64,000 bases of DNA from a bacterium (GTDB lineage: Bacteria; Bacteroidota; Bacteroidia; Chitinophagales; Saprospiraceae). Each line of letters begins with the position of its first letter. Within the stretch, counting starts at the first letter, position 1. The position numbers were made by a program, and so were the translations under genes. The DNA is taken from contig JANSXW010000015.1 in NCBI GenBank assembly GCA_024742755.1, positions 1 through 64,000 on the forward strand, read 5' to 3'. The notes beneath the pieces were generated by a model. That model had not been told where the DNA came from, made no database searches, and worked only from the letters and a program-made list of their open reading frames with translations. Shown here piece after piece: positions 18,715 to 28,030 of the stretch.

Positions 18715-18975
18715 ATGAACACCATTGGCCGTTTGGCGCTGCTGGCATTCTTGCTTACGCAAAGCACCGCCTATCTTCAGGACCTTCCGAAGGTAACTTT
18801 CTTCGAAAAAGTCAACCCCACGCACCTGTTGGGCAAAGGCTTTGCTTACCCTACGGAAGCCGCAGAAGGCTGGCAGTTCAAAGTGCGGGCAGTGGATTAT
18901 CAGGAGAAAGTCTTCGCCCTGCGGGACGACAAATCGGACCGGGATAGCATTCATGTGTTAATTGACTGCCGATGA
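18715..18975 (+). pseudogene. Possible small secreted protein or FnIII-like remnant
   Basis: 86 residues with a hydrophobic start (LALLAFLLTQS). The stop overlaps the GH78 ATG (ATGA at 18972). The segment FAYPTEAAEGWQFKVRAVDY resembles the remnant at 24107-24229, where FVDLPGSPGESIRYKVRAVDY is followed by a normal FnIII-like ending. I therefore read it as a worn C-terminal fragment of a larger secreted protein. The alternative is a small expressed leader gene coupled to GH78. Confidence 0.4.
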
Positions 18976-21347
18976 AAAACAACCTACTACACCTCGTATT
19001 TTCGATCCTGATCTACGTTTTGTTTAGCCTGCCTATTTTAGCACAGCCAGAAGACCTCACCCAAGTCTGGCCCGCACAGTGGATTGCCCCAGCAGATGCG
19101 CCCTGGAAAAGCTATGCCATGCACCGCTTCCGCAAAACCATTGAGCTGGACACCGTCCCGGATCAGTTGGTGGTACACAGCAGCGGTGATAACCGTTACC
19201 AGCTCTTCGTCAATGGCGAACGGGTAACCTACGGGCCGCAGCGGGGCGACCTCAATCACTGGTATTACGAGTCTACCGATATCGCGCCCTATCTGAAGCC
19301 CGGCAAGAATGTTTTGGCGGCGCAGGTACTCAACTACGGCTCCCATCCGCCGGATGCGCAAATGAGCGTGCAGACCGGCTTTGTGCTGGCTGCGGGCGAC
19401 CAAGCCTTCCGGTTCCTGAATACCGGTCAAGGCTGGAAAGCCATTCACGATCCTTCCTGTTCGCCCAACCTCGTGGACGGCAGTCAGGTACAAGGCTACT
19501 ACGGCGGGGGCTCCCGGGAAATTGTGGATGGTCGGAAGCTGTACTGGGGCTGGAGTGAGGTAGACTATGACGACAGCCCATGGCCGGGAGCGCAACGGGT
19601 GGAGAGCGCTTTCGCCAAAACCTGCATTTGGGCAAGCCGCTGGAAACTAACGCCAAGAACCCTGCCTCACGAATTTTTGACCGATCAGCGGTTCCAAAGC
19701 GTACGTCGAAGTGAGGGAGCTGCCATTCCGGAGGGTTTTCCCCAAGAAGCAGTACCGGTCACCATCCCCGCAAACACCAAAGCCACGCTTGTTTTTGATC
19801 AGGGCGTGATGACTACAGCTTACCCGGTGCTGCAAGTCAGTGGCGGCAGGGGGGCAACCATTCGGCTGGAATACGTGGAGGCCCCAAACATCGGCCCCGT
19901 TAAGGCTCGTAACAAGGGGCACCGCGGAGAAATAGCAGGCAAAGAGCTCATCGGCTACTACGATCAATTCACGGCAGATGGCGGCAAAAAGCGCACCTAC
20001 GAACCCATTTGGTGGCGGGCTTTCCGGTACATCGAAATATCCATAGAGACTCAGGAGGAGCCACTGGTGATCGAAGACTTCTTCAGCCGGTTTTCCACCT
20101 ACCCCTTTACCACAGAAGCCACCTTTAGTATGAAAGGAATGCCTGAAGCCGAGCAGGACACCCTCGCTAAAATTCTTGAAGTTGGAGAACGGACTATCCG
20201 GCTTTGTGCCCATGATACCTACATGGATTGCCCGTATTACGAGGAGAGCCAATTTGAGGGCGATACCCGGGTACAGGCATTGATCAGCTATGTCCTGTTT
20301 GGGGACGCCAGCCTTGGCAAGAACGCCATCGAGCAGTTTTCCTGGTCGCTCAACAGCGAAGGCTTTTTGTCGGCCCGCTATCCGACCAATTCTACCTATT
20401 ACATTCCCAACTACAGCCTGTACTGGATTGGGATGCTGTACGACTACATGATGTATGCAGGCGACAAGGCCTTCATCCGGCAGAAGCTGCCCGTTGCACG
20501 GATTTTGCTGGGCTACTTCCTGGACCGGTTGCGGGAAGATGGCACTGTAAAGCGGCCCGATTACCACAATTTCGTGGACTGGGCATTCCCAAGAGGGGAA
20601 GCGCCATTTGACGATGACGGTTACGCGGCACTGGTCGACCTCCACTTGCTGCTTGCCCTCCAATGGGCGATGAAGTTGGAAGCCTATGCCGGTGATTTTC
20701 ATTATTACGATCAGTATATGACCGTAGCAGATCGTCTTCAGGAAGCGATTCCGAAGCATTATTGGAAAAGCGACCGTCAGCTCTACGCGGACACGCCTGA
20801 AGGTGACAAGTTTTCTACCCACACCAACCACCTGGCCATACTGACCGGCATCGCGCAGGGCGAAGCAGCCGCGAAGCTCATGCGACATGCCCTGACCGAT
20901 ACCACCCTGACGCAGCCCACGGTTTACTGGCAATTTTATCAGTTTGAAGCCCTCCGGGCCGCCGGACTGGGTCAGGAATATCTGGACAACTTAGGGATTT
21001 GGAAAACGATGCTCCACGCCGGAGCCACTACCTGGCCGGAAACCACCCTGCGCAGCCGGTCGGAATGCCACGCCTGGGGAGCAAGCCCGAACTACCATTT
21101 GTATACGATTACTGCGGGGATACGGCCCGCTGCACCCGGCTTTGAGTCCGTGCGGGTTGCGCCTCAGTTGAAAGAAGGGCAATCTCTGCAATGTACACAC
21201 CCCCACCCCAAGGGAGCTATCAGGCTGGACCTGAAAAAGGAAAACGGGAAGTTAACCGGAACCATCGGGCTGCCATCAGGCACCAACGGCGAATTGATTA
21301 CGGAAACGGGCGCAGTCGAACTTACTACTGGAAACAATAAGCTGTAA
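18972..21347 (+). CDS. GH78-like alpha-L-rhamnosidase
   Basis: 791 residues with a signal peptide (ends ILAQP). GH78 enzymes release terminal alpha-L-rhamnose by inversion. An N-terminal beta-sandwich sugar-binding domain (YQLFVNGERV) leads into a second beta domain and an (alpha/alpha)6 barrel. The barrel carries DTYMDCPYYEESQFEGD with its acidic residues and, near the end, SRSECHAWGASPNYHL, where the general base is expected. The C-terminal beta domain starts at IRPAAPGFESVRVAPQL. It heads a plus-strand run with two sulfatases (67 bases to the next). Rhamnosidase activity is the best prediction; the substrate is unknown. Confidence 0.9.
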   Translation: MKNNLLHLVFSILIYVLFSLPILAQPEDLTQVWPAQWIAPADAPWKSYAMHRFRKTIELDTVPDQLVVHSSGDNRYQLFVNGERVTYGPQRGDLNHWYYESTDIAPYLKPGKNVLAAQVLNYGSHPPDAQMSVQTGFVLAAGDQAFRFLNTGQGWKAIHDPSCSPNLVDGSQVQGYYGGGSREIVDGRKLYWGWSEVDYDDSPWPGAQRVESAFAKTCIWASRWKLTPRTLPHEFLTDQRFQSVRRSEGAAIPEGFPQEAVPVTIPANTKATLVFDQGVMTTAYPVLQVSGGRGATIRLEYVEAPNIGPVKARNKGHRGEIAGKELIGYYDQFTADGGKKRTYEPIWWRAFRYIEISIETQEEPLVIEDFFSRFSTYPFTTEATFSMKGMPEAEQDTLAKILEVGERTIRLCAHDTYMDCPYYEESQFEGDTRVQALISYVLFGDASLGKNAIEQFSWSLNSEGFLSARYPTNSTYYIPNYSLYWIGMLYDYMMYAGDKAFIRQKLPVARILLGYFLDRLREDGTVKRPDYHNFVDWAFPRGEAPFDDDGYAALVDLHLLLALQWAMKLEAYAGDFHYYDQYMTVADRLQEAIPKHYWKSDRQLYADTPEGDKFSTHTNHLAILTGIAQGEAAAKLMRHALTDTTLTQPTVYWQFYQFEALRAAGLGQEYLDNLGIWKTMLHAGATTWPETTLRSRSECHAWGASPNYHLYTITAGIRPAAPGFESVRVAPQLKEGQSLQCTHPHPKGAIRLDLKKENGKLTGTIGLPSGTNGELITETGAVELTTGNNKL

Positions 21348-21413
21348 AGGAATGCATTCGTAAAACTGCAAGGCGATTTGCCTTTTGAGAGGGCAGACCA
21401 AAAAGAACAAATC

Positions 21414-22778
21414 ATGAAACGAAAAACACCCTTTTCTAAAGCCTCTTTGCTATCCCTTTTCCTTTTGGCTGCAACGCTTACTTTTGCGCAAACCAAGGAG
21501 CAGCAGCGACCCAACGGTATTTTTATTTACGCTGATGACATGGGCTACGGGGACCTCAGCTGCTACGGCTCCGACAGCATCCATACGCCATATTTAGACG
21601 AATTGGCGGCAATGGGCATACGCTATACCGACTTTTACAGCACCTCACCGATTTGTTCGCCTTCCCGGGCCGGGCTGCTTACCGGGCAGTACCCTATCCG
21701 TAATGGCATTGGACCGGTGTTTTTCCCCTGGAGCAAGGGCGGGCTGGATACGGCAACCTTTACGATGGCGGAACTCCTCAAGGCGCAGGGCTACGCAACC
21801 GCCTGTATCGGCAAATGGCACCTGGGGCATCAACCGCAGTATCATCCCAGTCAGCATGGCTTCGACTACTTTTTCGGAGTCCGGTATTCCAATGACATGG
21901 ACTGGCCCCGCCCCTGGAAGCCGGATTATGAGCCCAAACAGTTGCTCGCCCTTTACCGGGACACCACTATCATCGATCAGCCGGTGCATCAGCCCACGCT
22001 CACGCAGCGGTATACCGCCGAAGCCATTCAGTTTGTAGCTCAACACCAGGATAAGCCGTTTTTTCTCTACTGGCCCCATACTTTCCCGCATGAGCCCCTC
22101 TTTGTTTCGGCGGAATTTCAGGGCACTTCCAAATATGGCTTGTACGGCGATGTGGTGCAGGAGCTGGACAATAGCGTAGGCCAACTTATGCAGGCGCTGG
22201 AGGATTTCGGTCTCTCTGAAAACACCATTATTGTTTTTTCCAGCGACAACGGTGCCAGGCAGGTACCTCAGCGCTGGGGGAATAAAGAGTCTTGTGGCAG
22301 CAATGCGCCGCTTCGGGGGCGTAAATCTACCACTTTTGATGGGGGCATCCGCGTTCCCACCATTGCCTATGGCAAAGGCTACTTTGAAGGGGGAATAGTC
22401 GAATCCACGCCTGGCATTATGTGCGACTGGTTGCCCACTTTTGCGGCTATCACTGATTATGAGCTGCCCGATGAGCTGAAGCTAAATGGCACAGACCTGT
22501 TGACGCTAAAGCCTACAAACGAACGCGATTTCTTTTTCTACCGTATTGACAAACTCAATGCCATCCGGTCTGGTCCCTGGAAGCTTAAACTGGCCAATCC
22601 GGGCCGAGCCCGTGGCGAGCCCATGCCGCACGATGAAGACCTGTTGTTTAATCTGGTTCAGGATCCCGGTGAGCAGCGCAACCTCGCTTCCAAATACCCG
22701 GAAAAGGCAGCCGAACTGAAAGCCAGGATGGAAGCCTTTGAAGCCAGCATTGCCCCAATTCCTCCCCTACAAAAATAG
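21414..22778 (+). CDS. Formylglycine-type sulfatase (CSPSR)
   Basis: 454 residues from the ATG at 21414, which starts the signal peptide (ends LTFAQ). The metal site ADDMGYGDLSCYG and signature CSPSR (C81) are followed by AGLLTGQYP, and the second metal region is VFSSDNGARQ. KWHLGHQP carries the usual lysine and histidine. It belongs to the arylsulfatase A-like S1 group acting on carbohydrate sulfate esters. It ends eight bases before the ATG of the frameshifted sulfatase 22786-24062 and follows GH78, so the three form one run. Confidence 0.93.
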   Translation: MKRKTPFSKASLLSLFLLAATLTFAQTKEQQRPNGIFIYADDMGYGDLSCYGSDSIHTPYLDELAAMGIRYTDFYSTSPICSPSRAGLLTGQYPIRNGIGPVFFPWSKGGLDTATFTMAELLKAQGYATACIGKWHLGHQPQYHPSQHGFDYFFGVRYSNDMDWPRPWKPDYEPKQLLALYRDTTIIDQPVHQPTLTQRYTAEAIQFVAQHQDKPFFLYWPHTFPHEPLFVSAEFQGTSKYGLYGDVVQELDNSVGQLMQALEDFGLSENTIIVFSSDNGARQVPQRWGNKESCGSNAPLRGRKSTTFDGGIRVPTIAYGKGYFEGGIVESTPGIMCDWLPTFAAITDYELPDELKLNGTDLLTLKPTNERDFFFYRIDKLNAIRSGPWKLKLANPGRARGEPMPHDEDLLFNLVQDPGEQRNLASKYPEKAAELKARMEAFEASIAPIPPLQK

Positions 22779-22785
22779 CCATGAG

Positions 22786-24062
22786 ATGAAGTATTGCCTG
22801 CTCACTATACTCAGCTTATTATTGGCGCTAACGAGTGGAGTCAGCCAAACTAAACAACCGCCCAACTTCCTCTTCATCGTAGCGGATGACCTGGGGTATG
22901 AAAAACTGGGCTGCTACGGCGGCATGGGCATCCACACACCGAATCTTGACCAACTCGCTGCGTCGGGGGTACGGTTTACCCGGGCATATACCAGCCCGGT
23001 CTGCACCCCCAGCCGCATGAGTATTTACACGGGTCAGTACGCCCACCGGCATGGCTATACTGAAGTGCTCCCCGTTCACCTGGGCACACAGGAAGCCGTG
23101 AATTTCGAGAAGTTTACCAGCTACGCTCAATTGCTGCGCGCTAAGGGCTACCACACCGCGGTGACCGGCAAATGGCAACTGGCCACCCTGGAATTTCATC
23201 CTGATCACTGCCGGCAAGCCGGTTTTGAATCCTGGTGCGTTTGGCAAATCTGGAAGGACGGTGCCAAAACCAAGCGGTACTGGGGTGTCACCTATAATCA
23301 GGATGGTGCTGTCGTTCCGGTAGATTCCAACACCTTTGGGCCCGACCTAATGGCTCAGTACGTTATCGGTGAAATGACTAAAGCTACCAATAACGGGCAG
23401 CCCTTTTGCATCCAACACAATATGGTGCTGCCGCATATCCCCATCATTGATACACCTAATGACCGGTCTAACGGAACAGCTCCTTCTCTGACGGTATGAT
23501 CACCTACCTTGATCAGATTACAGGAGAACTGGTAGCTGCTGTAGAAAGCCTGGGTATTGCGGAAAACACCTACATCATTTTTGTAGGCGACAACGGCACT
23601 CAATCTCAAAAACCAAGACCAACGCAGGCCGGGCTGGTGCAAGGTGGCAAATGGGACCTCAGCGAGGGTGGCATGCATGTGCCGCTATTGATTGCCGGGC
23701 CTGGCCTCAGCAAAGGCACTACAAATGACGTCTTGGTGGACATGACCGACCTTTTCCCAACGATTTGTGACCTGGCAGGCGTGTCGCTACCTGCTGAGCT
23801 TACGCTGGATGGGCAATCTTTTCTTCCGGTACTAGAAGGGCAGCAGGAACCCCACCGGCAATGGGTAACCGGCGCTATAAAAGATGACTTTGCCATTTTT
23901 GACGGGCAGTGGCGGCTGCACCATCAGGGGGAGCGCCTAGTGGATTGCCGAAAATTGCCAGAGGAGAAGGAAGCAGACCTTTCCGAAAAAGCGGCTCAGG
24001 AGGCTTTTGAAAAGCTTTTACCCACCCTCCAAATCCAAAGGCTGAATATCCGGAAACCTTAA
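22786..24062 (+). pseudogene. Frameshifted formylglycine sulfatase (CTPSR)
   Basis: The first part (22786-23499, 237 residues) has the signal peptide, VADDLGYEKLGCYG and CTPSR (C73). It reads through HNMVLPHIPIIDTPNDR and then runs into an out-of-frame tail. The second part in another frame continues with FSDGMITYLDQITGELV, FVGDNGTQSQK and EGGMHVPLLIAGPG to 24062. Together they make a full-length sulfatase of about 425 residues. The shift lies between 23466 and 23494. The two pieces hold different catalytic residues, so neither alone should work. A sequencing error is the alternative. Confidence 0.85.
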
Positions 24063-24106
24063 ATCCCGGAAAACCTTAGCGTCAGCCCCGATGGGCTAAT
24101 CATAGG

Positions 24107-24229
24107 GCTTTTGTGGATTTGCCGGGCAGCCCCGGGGAATCCATTCGCTACAAAGTCAGAGCAGTAGATTACTGGGGGCGTACAGGGGTGTTTTCGGAAC
24201 TGCTGGAGGTTACGATTTCGCATGATTAA
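24107..24229 (+). pseudogene. FnIII-like C-terminal remnant
   Basis: Forty codons in one frame end in a stop and read like the last half of a fibronectin-III-type domain (ESIRYKVRAVDYWGRTGVFSE). The matching upstream half, PENLSVSPDGLIIG, sits in a different frame just before it, so a frameshift has occurred. No start or signal is seen. The shared KVRAVDY segment links it to 18715-18975. Confidence 0.5.
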
Positions 24230-24358
24230 CCGAGTGAATTGTTTTACTCAAACAACTCAAACGCTAAATCTTTGATCTCAGGATGAAGCCCACCTGTATG
24301 GCGTCTTTCTCATTTAAAAGAGCAGAAAAGAGAATTGGAATAAGGCCCAAAACAAAAT

Positions 24359-24919
24359 TTAATTAACAGGCAGTCTTCTGCCTTTGAGCATACCTTCCTC
24401 CATCGTCTCGCCAAAAGAAAATACCTGCTCTACTTTGTACCGACCGTCCTGGGGTTGATGATAATGCTCTATTTGTTGATCCTCCAAATTGATGATCACG
24501 ACTTCAGGGATATTGTGCGTAGCTTAAATAGGCAGTTTTACCGCCCGATCTTTATCAAGACTTAACTCAGCAACCTCAATAATCAATAGGGTTTCTTCCG
24601 AATTTGGGTGGCTGTTTTTGTAAAAGTCAACACGATACCGCAATACAGCTAAATCAGGTTCTGGTTCTGAAAACTCACCAAGTGATACAGGGTTTTGCAC
24701 GCTTAGTATGTAGTCTTCCGGCAACCATTGATTCCGCAAATGATTTAGGCGGTTGACCACTCCAGCATGAGCGCTTTTGATAGGACTCATATCAACTATT
24801 TTCCCATTCAGCAACTCCACCTTCTGCATCTCTAATATACCGGCCTCTTTCATTGCGTGGTAATCGGCTACTGAAAAGTGATGGGTTGCCACCACAAATT
24901 CAGGGTTAATTGTTGTCAT
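24359..24919 (-). pseudogene. Uma2-family endonuclease-like gene with a nonsense codon
   Basis: The open part (24524-24919, 131 residues) has the Uma2/DUF820 pattern VELLNGKIVDMSPIKSAHA, EPEPDLAVLR and LLIIEVAELSLDKDRAVKLPI. A TAA at 24524-24526 interrupts it where relatives have tyrosine. The same frame then continues for 54 family-like residues (ATHNIPEVVIINLEDQQIEH) to the stop at 24359. The gene is intact except for this one codon. Uma2 proteins have a PD-(D/E)XK nuclease fold; their role is poorly known. It lies between two sulfatase-related remnants, on the opposite strand, as if inserted there. Confidence 0.8.
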
Positions 24920-25016
24920 ACCTGAATAGGTTTTTCTGAAACTATACAATCCGTGTATAAAATGCAATATTTTCCAGTTCAGCAACTGCCTCTACAGCTT
25001 TCTAGCCTAAAAATAG

Positions 25017-25175
25017 GAATGGGTGGGCGGACCGCTGCAGATTTACAACCTTGAGGCAGACCCGGAAGAGCTGTACAACTGGCACTATGAGCGCGCCGAT
25101 TTGGTAGAGGAATTTGAAGCCATTATCCGGAAGGAGCATAAACCCAGCCCCTACTGGCCGATCAGAGGAGAATAA
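25017..25175 (+). pseudogene. C-terminal remnant of a sulfatase
   Basis: Fifty-two codons after a stop at 25014 read GPLQIYNLEADPEELYN, then DLVEEFEAIIRKEHKPSPYW, a standard ending of S1 sulfatases (compare YNLAEDPAETKDVS in 10274-11632). The upstream 400 residues are missing. The Uma2 gene lies where the rest would be. Confidence 0.7.
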
Positions 25176-25242
25176 CGAAGTCAGACAAGCCTCAGAGAAT
25201 ATTAGGGTTATCGCGATTCACCATTTAAATTAGCAATAAACC

Positions 25243-25995
25243 ATGCGAGTCAAGATTATCATTTTTTTCGTTCCAACCCTTCTCCTTTTGGTAACTGCTG
25301 GTGCCCAAAAAATTGACAGATCAGAAGTCAACCCGGCAATGACTGAATTCTGGGATAATGAACCCGAAGTCGTTACACCTGGAAAAACTTACGGTGCTCC
25401 ACCTTCGGATGCCTTAATCCTATTTGATGGAACAGGTTTTTCAGAATGGCATTCAAAAGATGGTGGGGAAGTAGAATGGGCGCTGGATGAAGGGGCAATG
25501 ACTGTAAAACCTGGTAAGGGCTATATTTCCACTAAAAAGAAATTTGGCAGCATTCAGCTGCACATTGAATGGCGCACGCCGGTTGATAATGACAAAGAAG
25601 GCCAGGCAGGAGGCAATAGCGGCATCTTCCTGATGGAACGCTACGAAGTACAAGTACTAAACTCCTACAAGAACAGAACTTACAGTAATGGACAGGCAGC
25701 ATCGGTCTATAAGCAGTACCCACCAATGGTCAATGCTTCGCGTCCAAAGGGGGAATGGCAAATGTACGATATCATCTTTACCGCTCCCACCTTCAAAAAG
25801 AACGGCGCTGTTGAAACTAAAGCCAAATTGACCGTGATACATAATGGAGTAGTCGTTCAGAATGCCGTCGAACTTGATGGTAGCACAGTCTATAAGGGTA
25901 CGCCCTACTACATCCCTCATGGCGAAGCATCCATTGTCCTTCAGGATCACGGCGATCTGGTAAGCTTTAGAAATATCTGGGTCAGAACGCTTTAA
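25243..25995 (+). CDS. DUF1080 protein (3-keto-glycoside hydrolase/lyase family)
   Basis: 250 residues with a signal peptide (ends TAGAQ). The concanavalin-like DUF1080 fold is shown by LFDGTGFSEWHSKDGG, GYISTKKKFGSIQLHIEW, GGNSGIFLMERYEVQVLNSY and the final GDLVSFRNIWVRTL. Some members cleave 3-keto-glycosides made by Gfo/Idh/MocA-type oxidases. Two such oxidoreductases are encoded in the same island (46687-47712 and 51500-52834), which makes that role plausible here. The gene stands alone, with 67 bases between the sulfatase remnant and its ATG. Confidence 0.9.
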   Translation: MRVKIIIFFVPTLLLLVTAGAQKIDRSEVNPAMTEFWDNEPEVVTPGKTYGAPPSDALILFDGTGFSEWHSKDGGEVEWALDEGAMTVKPGKGYISTKKKFGSIQLHIEWRTPVDNDKEGQAGGNSGIFLMERYEVQVLNSYKNRTYSNGQAASVYKQYPPMVNASRPKGEWQMYDIIFTAPTFKKNGAVETKAKLTVIHNGVVVQNAVELDGSTVYKGTPYYIPHGEASIVLQDHGDLVSFRNIWVRTL

Positions 25996-26226
25996 GAAAT
26001 TCTGCCAAAAAAAGCTGATTGTGCCAATCTACTCGACCTGTGGCGGTCTCCAGCTCTCCTCAACTCCCAGGCAACTTTTCTCCAATTGAAGAGAGATGAG
26101 CTATTTTCTTGATCCTCTACTTTCTCGAAATGCTCTGTTTTGATCATAGCCTAAACGGTTCATTTGAAAAATGAAATAAAACGGAACGGTTATAGTTTAC
26201 GATTTACAAGATGACCTACTTGTTTT

Positions 26227-26724
26227 TTATTTGCCAGGGGACTGATGGTCGTAACTTAGTACCCGTTTCAGCTTCCATTCTCCATTTTCAAGTATCCAAA
26301 CATGGGTAAACTTAGCCCTACTTGTCAAATACTTAGGCTTGCCCGGCTCTTCTCCATAGAATTCATGCTCCCCTTTCTGTATGGCACCGTATAGCACACC
26401 ATTAGAATATAATGGAAAAACTTCTATGCTTCCATCCACAAGTACACGGGTGGGCTTGTAATTCATCTTACAAAGGTTGGGGATGTTCCGGATGAAGTTT
26501 TCTTTTGAATCCAATAGTCCACTTTGGTCGTGGAAAAACTCAAAATCATCACTGATCAAAATCCTTAATTGAGCTGTATCACATTCATTGAACCCAAGAT
26601 TGAAGACTAAACTGTCCTTCTGCTTTAACTCTAAGAATAATTCCTGAAGAGTAATATCATCCTGCTGACTAATCAGCGGGGCAGAAAAAAGAAAGCAGCA
26701 AAAAGCAATCCATATTAACTTCAT
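26227..26724 (-). CDS. Secreted NTF2/DUF4440-like protein
   Basis: 165 residues with a signal peptide (ends APLISQQ). The alpha+beta cone fold is suggested by ILISDDFEFFHDQSGLL, a PLYSNGVLYGAIQKG strand region and KFTHVWILENGEWKLKRVLS, the usual DUF4440 ending. Such proteins bind small molecules or have unknown roles. It is a single gene on the minus strand between two plus-strand carbohydrate genes. Confidence 0.8.
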   Translation of the reverse strand: MKLIWIAFCCFLFSAPLISQQDDITLQELFLELKQKDSLVFNLGFNECDTAQLRILISDDFEFFHDQSGLLDSKENFIRNIPNLCKMNYKPTRVLVDGSIEVFPLYSNGVLYGAIQKGEHEFYGEEPGKPKYLTSRAKFTHVWILENGEWKLKRVLSYDHQSPGK

Positions 26725-26941
26725 GGTATATCCGTTTTAGCAGATTTGAATTTCCTAAGATACCAAAAACCACGTTCTTTTCGGAGCATCCCATTTTCGA
26801 CCTGTGACAACTGCAGCTTTGGGCATCGGCAACCCCTTAGATTATTACCAGCGCCAAGGTTACCTAACCCAAAGATGCTCAACCTCATCAGAAGGCCTGA
26901 GGATCAGGTCTTTTGTTTGTTCGACTAACAGAAATACTTAA

Positions 26942-28030
26942 ATGAACCGGTTTCTTCTTTTTAGCCTGGCCTTGTTATGTTTATTGGCCGGTTGCAGCCC
27001 TTCGGAAAAGCCAAGCCCCGGCATCAGTGATTTTTCTGAATTGCTGCGCTCTCCGCCCAAAGGTGGCGGGTTCAACGCAGACGAATACTGGATTTGGGGC
27101 GGCTCTGCCATTAAAGGGCCCGATAGGCAGTACCACCTTTTTGCTTCCCGCTGGCCCAAGCAGTATCCGTTCAATCAGGGATATGTGTACCACTCCGAGG
27201 TGGTGCATGCAGTGAGCGATAAGCCGGAAGGCCCGTATACCTTTAAGGATGTGGCGTTGCCCCGCCGCCCCGGCTACTGGGATGGGAAAATGACCCACAA
27301 TCCGACCATACAGCAATGGGGAGACAAATATTATCTGTTCTATATAGGCTCCACTTACGAAGGGGGAAGCCCGGATGCGGACTCCCTGAGCAGAATCCGG
27401 CACATCTACAAGAATCCGGCTTACAAAAACATACGCATTGGTGTGGCTCAATCAACCTCTTTGGATGGCCCATGGAAGCGGTTGGACACGCCTATACTCG
27501 CTCCTCAGCCCAATGGTTTTGATAGTGTGGTTGTTACCAACCCTGCACCATACATCAATGAGGACGGAAGTGTGGACCTCATCTACCGTACTCATATTCG
27601 CGGAACCGGAAACCGGCTGGCTTATGCGCGGGCAGACCACCCTTTAGGCCCCTACCGCAGGGTCATTCAAGCGCCCATTTCCACCGCTATTGTAGAAGAC
27701 CCGTTCATCTGGAAACAGGACAGCACCTACTACATCCTGGCGAAGGATATGGAAGGCACCATCACCGGAGAAAAGCACGCGGGCGTTTTCCTGACCGCCA
27801 AAGATTTAACACAATGGACACTCGGCAAAAATCCTAAAGCTTACTCCCGGACCGTACAGTGGTCAGATGGCACCCAAACCGTTCAGGGCTCCTTTGAGCG
27901 GCCTCAGCTCCTCATCCAAAATGGCAGGCCCACCCATCTCTTTGCCGCCACAGCCGATGGCCCGGGCGGATTCCGCAATGCGAACCACACCTGGAATATG
28001 GTCGTACCCTTAAAACAGCCTGAAGAATGA
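26942..28030 (+). CDS. GH43-like five-bladed propeller lipoprotein
   Basis: 362 residues with lipobox LAGC (C18). The sequence has the feel of the GH43/GH117-type beta-propeller glycosidases: DEYWIWGGSAIKGPDRQYHL, MTHNPTIQQWGDKYYLFYIG, VTNPAPYINEDGSVDLIYR and IVEDPFIWKQDSTYYIL, with acidic residues at blade starts. The exact family is not certain. Its stop overlaps the start of the GH28 gene (ATGA at 28027), and the 840-residue orphan follows, so the three form an operon at the cell surface. Confidence 0.75.
   Translation: MNRFLLFSLALLCLLAGCSPSEKPSPGISDFSELLRSPPKGGGFNADEYWIWGGSAIKGPDRQYHLFASRWPKQYPFNQGYVYHSEVVHAVSDKPEGPYTFKDVALPRRPGYWDGKMTHNPTIQQWGDKYYLFYIGSTYEGGSPDADSLSRIRHIYKNPAYKNIRIGVAQSTSLDGPWKRLDTPILAPQPNGFDSVVVTNPAPYINEDGSVDLIYRTHIRGTGNRLAYARADHPLGPYRRVIQAPISTAIVEDPFIWKQDSTYYILAKDMEGTITGEKHAGVFLTAKDLTQWTLGKNPKAYSRTVQWSDGTQTVQGSFERPQLLIQNGRPTHLFAATADGPGGFRNANHTWNMVVPLKQPEE

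Noticed and set aside
19647-20933. A 428-codon minus-strand frame
   Set aside because: It is antisense to the GH78 gene with no motifs of its own.
26000-26226. Possible gene in the 230-base gap
   Set aside because: No frame of meaningful length and no family-like residues were found.
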